Part shown: positions 60,709 through 64,000 of the stretch, piece by piece
Layout: each line of letters begins with the position of its first letter
Numbering within the stretch: the first letter of the stretch is position 1
Source of the DNA: Candidatus Competibacter sp.
Lineage (GTDB): Bacteria; Pseudomonadota; Gammaproteobacteria; Competibacterales; Competibacteraceae
Reading direction: 5' to 3'
DNA: 64,000 bases
Assembly (NCBI GenBank): GCA_029624815.1
Contig: JARSSH010000041.1
Location: 23,208-87,207 of the forward strand
Position numbers and translations under genes: made by a program
The notes under the pieces: model-generated
What the model saw: the letters and a program-made list of their open reading frames with translations, nothing else
Database searches by the model: none
Told to the model about the DNA's origin: nothing

Positions 60709-61740
60709 ATGATCAAGGTGGGCATTATCGGTGGGACGGGTTATACCGGCGTCGAACTGTTGCGGTTGCTGGTGGCGCATCCAGAGGTGGAACTGGCGGT
60801 TATCACTTCGCGTGGCGAAAAGGGCCTCCCGGTCAGCGCGCTGTTTCCCAACCTGCGCGGCCGGGTGAATCTGGTTTTCGTCGAGCCAGACGACACCCTG
60901 CTGAAGGGTTGCGACGTGGTGTTTTTCGCCACCCCCAACGGCACTGCCATGCAGAGCGCGCCGGCGCTGCTGGAGGCCGGCGCCAAGGTGATCGATTTGG
61001 CCGCCGATTTCCGCCTGCGGCACGCCGAAGACTGGGAGCGCTGGTACGGAATGCCGCATGCCTGCCCGGATTTGTTGGCGGAAGCGGTGTACGGCTTGCC
61101 CGAGGCCAATCGCGCCGCGATCCGCTCGGCCCGATTGGTCGCCAATCCCGGCTGTTATCCGACCGCCGTGCAACTTGGCTTCCTGCCGCTGTTGGAGGCA
61201 GGTATAGTCGATCCATGCTCGCTGATCGCCGACGCCAAATCCGGAGTCAGTGGCGCTGGCCGTAAGGCTGAAGTCGGTATTTTGCTGGCCGAAGCCGGCG
61301 ATAATTTCAAAGCCTATGGCGTGCCGGCGCACCGCCATCTGCCGGAAATCCGCCAAGGGTTGGCGGCGGTGGCCGGCGATCCGTTGGATCTGGTGTTCGT
61401 GCCGCATCTGACGCCGATGATCCGCGGCATTCACGCGACCTTGTACGCGACCCTGACCGTTCTCGATACTGACTTGCAGTCGCTGTTCGAGAAACGCTAC
61501 GCCGACGAACCATTCGTGGACGTGTTGCCGCCCAAGTCGCATCCCGAGACCCGTAGCGTGCGCGGGGCGAATCAGTGCCGGCTGGCGGTGCATCGACCGC
61601 GGGACGGCAAAACCGTGGTGGTGCTGTCGGTGATCGATAATCTGGTCAAGGGCGCGGCGGGCCAAGCGGTGCAGAATATGAACCTGATGTTCGGCCTACC
61701 GGAAACCGTCGGCCTGGAAGGCATTGCCCTGTTGCCTTGA
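60709..61740 (+). CDS. argC: N-acetyl-gamma-glutamyl-phosphate reductase
   Basis: 343 aa from the ATG at 60709 ([21 protein letters not shown]); an in-frame TTG at 60691 lacks the family N-terminus. The Rossmann GGTGYTG motif is at about residues 8-14. The catalytic Cys is in [16 protein letters not shown] (near residue 147), and the His of the dyad is in HRHLPEI. It makes N-acetylglutamate semialdehyde in arginine synthesis. erpA follows 75 bases later. Confidence 0.97.
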   Translation: MIKVGIIGGTGYTGVELLRLLVAHPEVELAVITSRGEKGLPVSALFPNLRGRVNLVFVEPDDTLLKGCDVVFFATPNGTAMQSAPALLEAGAKVIDLAADFRLRHAEDWERWYGMPHACPDLLAEAVYGLPEANRAAIRSARLVANPGCYPTAVQLGFLPLLEAGIVDPCSLIADAKSGVSGAGRKAEVGILLAEAGDNFKAYGVPAHRHLPEIRQGLAAVAGDPLDLVFVPHLTPMIRGIHATLYATLTVLDTDLQSLFEKRYADEPFVDVLPPKSHPETRSVRGANQCRLAVHRPRDGKTVVVLSVIDNLVKGAAGQAVQNMNLMFGLPETVGLEGIALLP

Positions 61741-61815
61741 AGCCGAGCAAACTATTCTTGACCAAAAAGATCAACAATTGGACAATGGGGTCACCTGCCA
61801 AGAGAGGATCGAGTC

Positions 61816-62178
61816 ATGAGCGCAACCATCGAAACGTTTGTCCCTAGTGATGATCCGCTGTTGTTCAGTGATGCCGCGGCGCTGAAGGTCAGGGAACTGC
61901 TGGAAGAAGAGGCGAATCCCGATCTGATGTTGCGCGTGTTCATTTCCGGCGGAGGCTGCTCCGGTTTCCAATACGGGTTCACCTTCGACGAAACTTTGAG
62001 CGATGGCGATACCGTGGTTGAAAATCACGGTGTAAAGCTGTTGATCGATCCGATGAGTTTCCAGTATCTGGTTGGCGCCGAGATCGATTACACCGAAGGG
62101 TTGGAGGGGGCGCAGTTCGTGATCCGCAACCCCAATGCCGTGACTACTTGCGGCTGCGGTTCGTCTTTTTCCGCCTGA
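61816..62178 (+). CDS. erpA: Iron-sulfur cluster insertion protein ErpA
   Basis: 120 aa A-type carrier. The three cluster cysteines are in [10 protein letters not shown] (near residue 47) and CGCGSSF (near the end, [11 protein letters not shown]). The [18 protein letters not shown] strand and a [13 protein letters not shown] segment fit ErpA rather than IscA. It transfers [4Fe-4S] clusters to targets such as the isoprenoid enzymes IspG and IspH. GAGAGGATCGAG precedes the ATG. It is followed by a hairpin and then tyrS. Confidence 0.95.
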   Translation: MSATIETFVPSDDPLLFSDAAALKVRELLEEEANPDLMLRVFISGGGCSGFQYGFTFDETLSDGDTVVENHGVKLLIDPMSFQYLVGAEIDYTEGLEGAQFVIRNPNAVTTCGCGSSFSA

Positions 62179-62195
62179 ATGACGCCTGCTGTCCG

Positions 62196-62213
62196 GCGGG
62201 ACCACGGTCCCGC
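62196..62213 (+). terminator. Hairpin after erpA
   Basis: GCGGGACC (62196-62203) and GGTCCCGC (62206-62213) pair perfectly around AC, giving a seven-bp stem with loop CACG. A T-run is missing. It probably ends or pauses erpA transcription. Confidence 0.6.
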
Positions 62214-62370
62214 TCGCGGAGCGCTTCCATCCCGCGAAGTCTTATACCCCAACGCCTCTCGGGCGCCAAAATATATTGACGTCGCCGCCTGCGTGACCAC
62301 TCTCGAAAATTTGGAATGATCGGGCGAATCAGGGGTTTTTGTGCCTGTTCGCCGTGATCTCTGTTCTATT

Positions 62371-62379
62371 TGCTAGAAT
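62371..62379 (+). promoter_or_regulatory. Extended -10 promoter before tyrS
   Basis: TGCTAGAAT (62371-62379) gives an extended -10 TG-N-TAGAAT. The -35 region is poor (TTCGCC at 62348-62353), which an extended -10 can offset. The predicted start is about 130 bases before the tyrS ATG. Confidence 0.45.
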
Positions 62380-62461
62380 CCGGAAGCTTTTTCAGAGATC
62401 GGAAACCGTTGGTCGTAAGATTGGCGGATCTCGTTGTTTGGTGTGCGCCGCCTTTTAATCC

Positions 62462-62498
62462 CAGCCCAAGGCCAGCGGCCGAGAGGGGCTGAATTTTT
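62462..62498 (+). promoter_or_regulatory. Attenuator-like hairpin before tyrS
   Basis: CAGCCC (62462-62467) pairs with GGGCTG (62486-62491), with an inner GGCC-AGC-GGCC stem (62470-62480), followed by AATTTTT. This resembles an intrinsic terminator placed 17-50 bases before the tyrS ATG, after the likely promoter. It could cut tyrS transcripts short, but no competing stem or leader peptide was identified. Confidence 0.45.
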
Positions 62499-62514
62499 CT
62501 ATTGAGGAACGCGT

Positions 62515-63717
62515 ATGCGCCCGGTTGAAGAATCGCTGGAACTGATCAAACGCGGAGCGATAGACCTGTTGCTTGAGGAGGAACTGGTCGAGCGGCTCAA
62601 AACCGGCCGGCCGCTTCGGATCAAGGCTGGCTTCGACCCGACTGCTCCCGATCTGCATCTGGGACATACGGTACTAATCAATAAGCTACGCCAGTTTCAG
62701 GAGTTGGGCCATCACGTCATGTTTTTGATCGGCGATTTTACCGGGATGATCGGCGATCCGACCGGCAAGAACATAACCCGTCAACCGCTCAGCCGCGGAC
62801 AAATCCTGGAAAACGCCAAAACCTACCAAGAACAGGTATTCAAAATCCTCGATCCGGCAAGAACCGAGGTGCTGTTCAATTCAACTTGGTTCGACCGGAT
62901 GACGCCCGCCGATTTCATCCATCTGGCGGCTAAACACACTGTCGCCCGCATGCTGGAGCGGGACGATTTCGGCAAGCGCTACGCCAGTGGCCAACCGATC
63001 GCCATTCACGAATTTCTCTATCCGCTGGTGCAGGGCTATGACTCGGTTGCCATGCGAGCAGACGTCGAGTTGGGGGGGACCGATCAAAAATTCAACCTGC
63101 TGGTCGGCCGCGAGTTGCAGAAGCATTACGGTCAGCCGCCTCAGATTGTACTGACCATGCCCATTTTGGAGGGTCTGGATGGGGTGCAGAAAATGTCGAA
63201 ATCACTGGGCAATTATGTGGGTATCCGCGACGAGCCCAATGAGATGTTCGGCAAGTTGATGTCGATTTCCGATGACCTGATGTGGCGCTACTTCGCATTA
63301 CTGAGTTTCCGTTCGGTTACCGAAGTCGCGGAGTGGCAACGACAGACCACCGACGCTGGGCTGAATCCGCGCGACGTCAAGTTCAAACTGGCCGAAGAGT
63401 TGGTGGCCCGTTTCCATGGCATCGATGCCGGCCGACATGCGTTGGCGGCGTTTATCGAACGATTCCAGAAGGGGGCATTGCCCGAAAACCTGGCCGAGAT
63501 GCAGGTGCAATCCCGCAATGGTGGGTTGTCGATCGCCAGCCTGCTTAAGGCGGCCGGGTTAGTGGTCAGCACTTCCGAAGCGCTACGCCTCATCCAGCAA
63601 GGGGCTGTGCGTATCGACGGCGAGCGTGTCGGTGACCGCAATCTGGAACTAGCGACCGGTAGCAAGCATGTCTACCAGGTGGGCAAACGACGCGTGGCGC
63701 GGGTCGAGGTTTTGTAG
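62515..63717 (+). CDS. tyrS: Tyrosyl-tRNA synthetase
   Basis: 400 aa, class I. The signature HLGH sits in [15 protein letters not shown] (residues 48-51), KMSKS in [13 protein letters not shown], and a C-terminal S4 RNA-binding domain (about 335-400) recognises tRNA(Tyr). The GAGG ribosome site is about 8 bases before the ATG. It resembles the TyrZ-like type common in gammaproteobacteria. Its place directly before an rRNA operon leader matches Pseudomonas. Confidence 0.97.
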   Translation: MRPVEESLELIKRGAIDLLLEEELVERLKTGRPLRIKAGFDPTAPDLHLGHTVLINKLRQFQELGHHVMFLIGDFTGMIGDPTGKNITRQPLSRGQILENAKTYQEQVFKILDPARTEVLFNSTWFDRMTPADFIHLAAKHTVARMLERDDFGKRYASGQPIAIHEFLYPLVQGYDSVAMRADVELGGTDQKFNLLVGRELQKHYGQPPQIVLTMPILEGLDGVQKMSKSLGNYVGIRDEPNEMFGKLMSISDDLMWRYFALLSFRSVTEVAEWQRQTTDAGLNPRDVKFKLAEELVARFHGIDAGRHALAAFIERFQKGALPENLAEMQVQSRNGGLSIASLLKAAGLVVSTSEALRLIQQGAVRIDGERVGDRNLELATGSKHVYQVGKRRVARVEVL

Positions 63718-63745
63718 GGAGATGTGGATGTCCGGTGAAAGTATG

Positions 63746-63773
63746 TTGACAAGAAGATTTCATTCCTTATAAT
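63746..63773 (+). promoter_or_regulatory. Strong rRNA-type sigma-70 promoter
   Basis: TTGACA (63746-63751), 16-base spacer, TATAAT (63768-63773): both hexamers are perfect. A GC-rich discriminator follows (CCGCC). This matches a stable-RNA promoter and is the probable P1/P2 of the rrn operon starting beyond the window. Confidence 0.85.
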
Positions 63774-63782
63774 CCGCCTCTC

Positions 63783-63802
63783 TTCCAGCCAAGGTGCTGG
63801 AA
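63783..63802 (+). promoter_or_regulatory. Leader hairpin downstream of rrn promoter
   Basis: TTCCAGC (63783-63789), loop CAAGGT, GCTGGAA (63796-63802) forms a perfect seven-bp stem near the expected 5' end of the pre-rRNA leader. Confidence 0.5.
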
Positions 63803-63908
63803 CTGGCAAGGATAAACAGGGTCGATCAGGGGCGTGGTTTCGATAAGCGCGGATCGAACGGCGAGCAGCTTTGTAAACGATTGCAGCGAGTTACAGTGTA
63901 TTCGTTTT

Positions 63909-63959
63909 CTCTTCACGGAAGAGGTTGCCAGTCGATTGTGGTACTTTGTTCTTTATCAA
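63909..63959 (+). promoter_or_regulatory. rrn antitermination leader: boxB-like hairpin and boxA
   Basis: CTCTTC (63909-63914), loop ACG, GAAGAG (63918-63923) is boxB-like. It is followed by TGTTCTTTATCAA (63947-63959), which resembles boxA (consensus TGCTCTTTAACA). This order is the usual NusB-S10 antitermination leader immediately upstream of 16S rRNA. The 16S gene itself is not in the window. Confidence 0.7.
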
Positions 63960-64000
63960 ACTGGAAGGTAGGTTGGAGGGGTGGCTTGCGGGCGAAGGGT

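Larger units (their letters stand above)
62179..62514. other. 336-base gap erpA/tyrS
   Basis: Holds the erpA hairpin terminator, a probable extended -10 promoter for tyrS, and a terminator-like hairpin just before the tyrS ribosome site (each annotated). No coding frame is supported. The leader between promoter and tyrS is about 135 bases with no Tyr-rich leader peptide. Confidence 0.65.

Overview
The window is a 64 kb stretch of GC-rich bacterial chromosome, densely packed with about 50 mostly housekeeping genes on both strands. Gene content and order point to a gammaproteobacterium: accD-folC-dedD-cvpA-purF-metZ, sucA-sucB-lpd, dksA-gluQRS, acs near actP, argC-erpA, and tyrS directly upstream of a ribosomal RNA operon leader. 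Acetate activation and uptake (acs, DUF485-actP), a probable polyphosphate glucokinase and an alpha-glucan cluster (GH13, glgA, two GH57) fit a glycogen-storing lifestyle such as that of Competibacter-like organisms. That lineage guess is inference.

Layout. 1-3.4 kb: end of an RND adaptor gene and its complete inner-membrane pump, followed by two palindromic elements. 3.7-8.7 kb: ppgK on the minus strand, diverging from a lone SrfB-like ASKHA ATPase gene and a DUF3592 membrane protein gene. 8.8-15.8 kb: a large multi-PAS GGDEF-EAL protein and a tandem pair of DUF4139-like exported proteins. 15.9-18.8 kb: a stress cluster on the minus strand (degQ, cbpA, hsp20) with a convincing sigma-32-type promoter before hsp20. 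18.9-32.4 kb: moaB, a patatin-like gene, purU, a TauE/SafE-like gene, trpF-trpB-trpA, accD-folC-dedD-cvpA-purF, metZ and a HAD phosphatase. 32.4-39.0 kb: an SDR gene and the 2-oxoglutarate dehydrogenase operon sucA-sucB-lpd on the minus strand, ended by a clear intrinsic terminator. 39.6-53.2 kb: dksA, gluQRS, acs, an eIF2B-like gene, a very acidic small protein gene, tex, a pseudo-histidine-kinase/exonuclease fusion gene, DUF485-actP and a photolyase gene. 53.3-60 kb: bfd-bfr iron storage and the alpha-glucan cluster. 60-64 kb: a TlpA-like thioredoxin, argC, erpA, tyrS, then an rrn-type promoter and boxB/boxA leader. The 16S gene itself lies beyond the window.

No transposase, integrase, phage gene, CRISPR array or tRNA was recognised. 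The genes are largely core metabolism. The least explained parts are the orphan SrfB/DUF3592 pair, the pseudokinase-exonuclease beside actP, the eIF2B-like protein lacking the expected cysteine, the GH13-GlgA-GH57-GH57 module, and several palindromes that look regulatory (48-bp palindrome at 3541, purF-metZ terminator, dksA operator-like repeat, tyrS leader hairpin).
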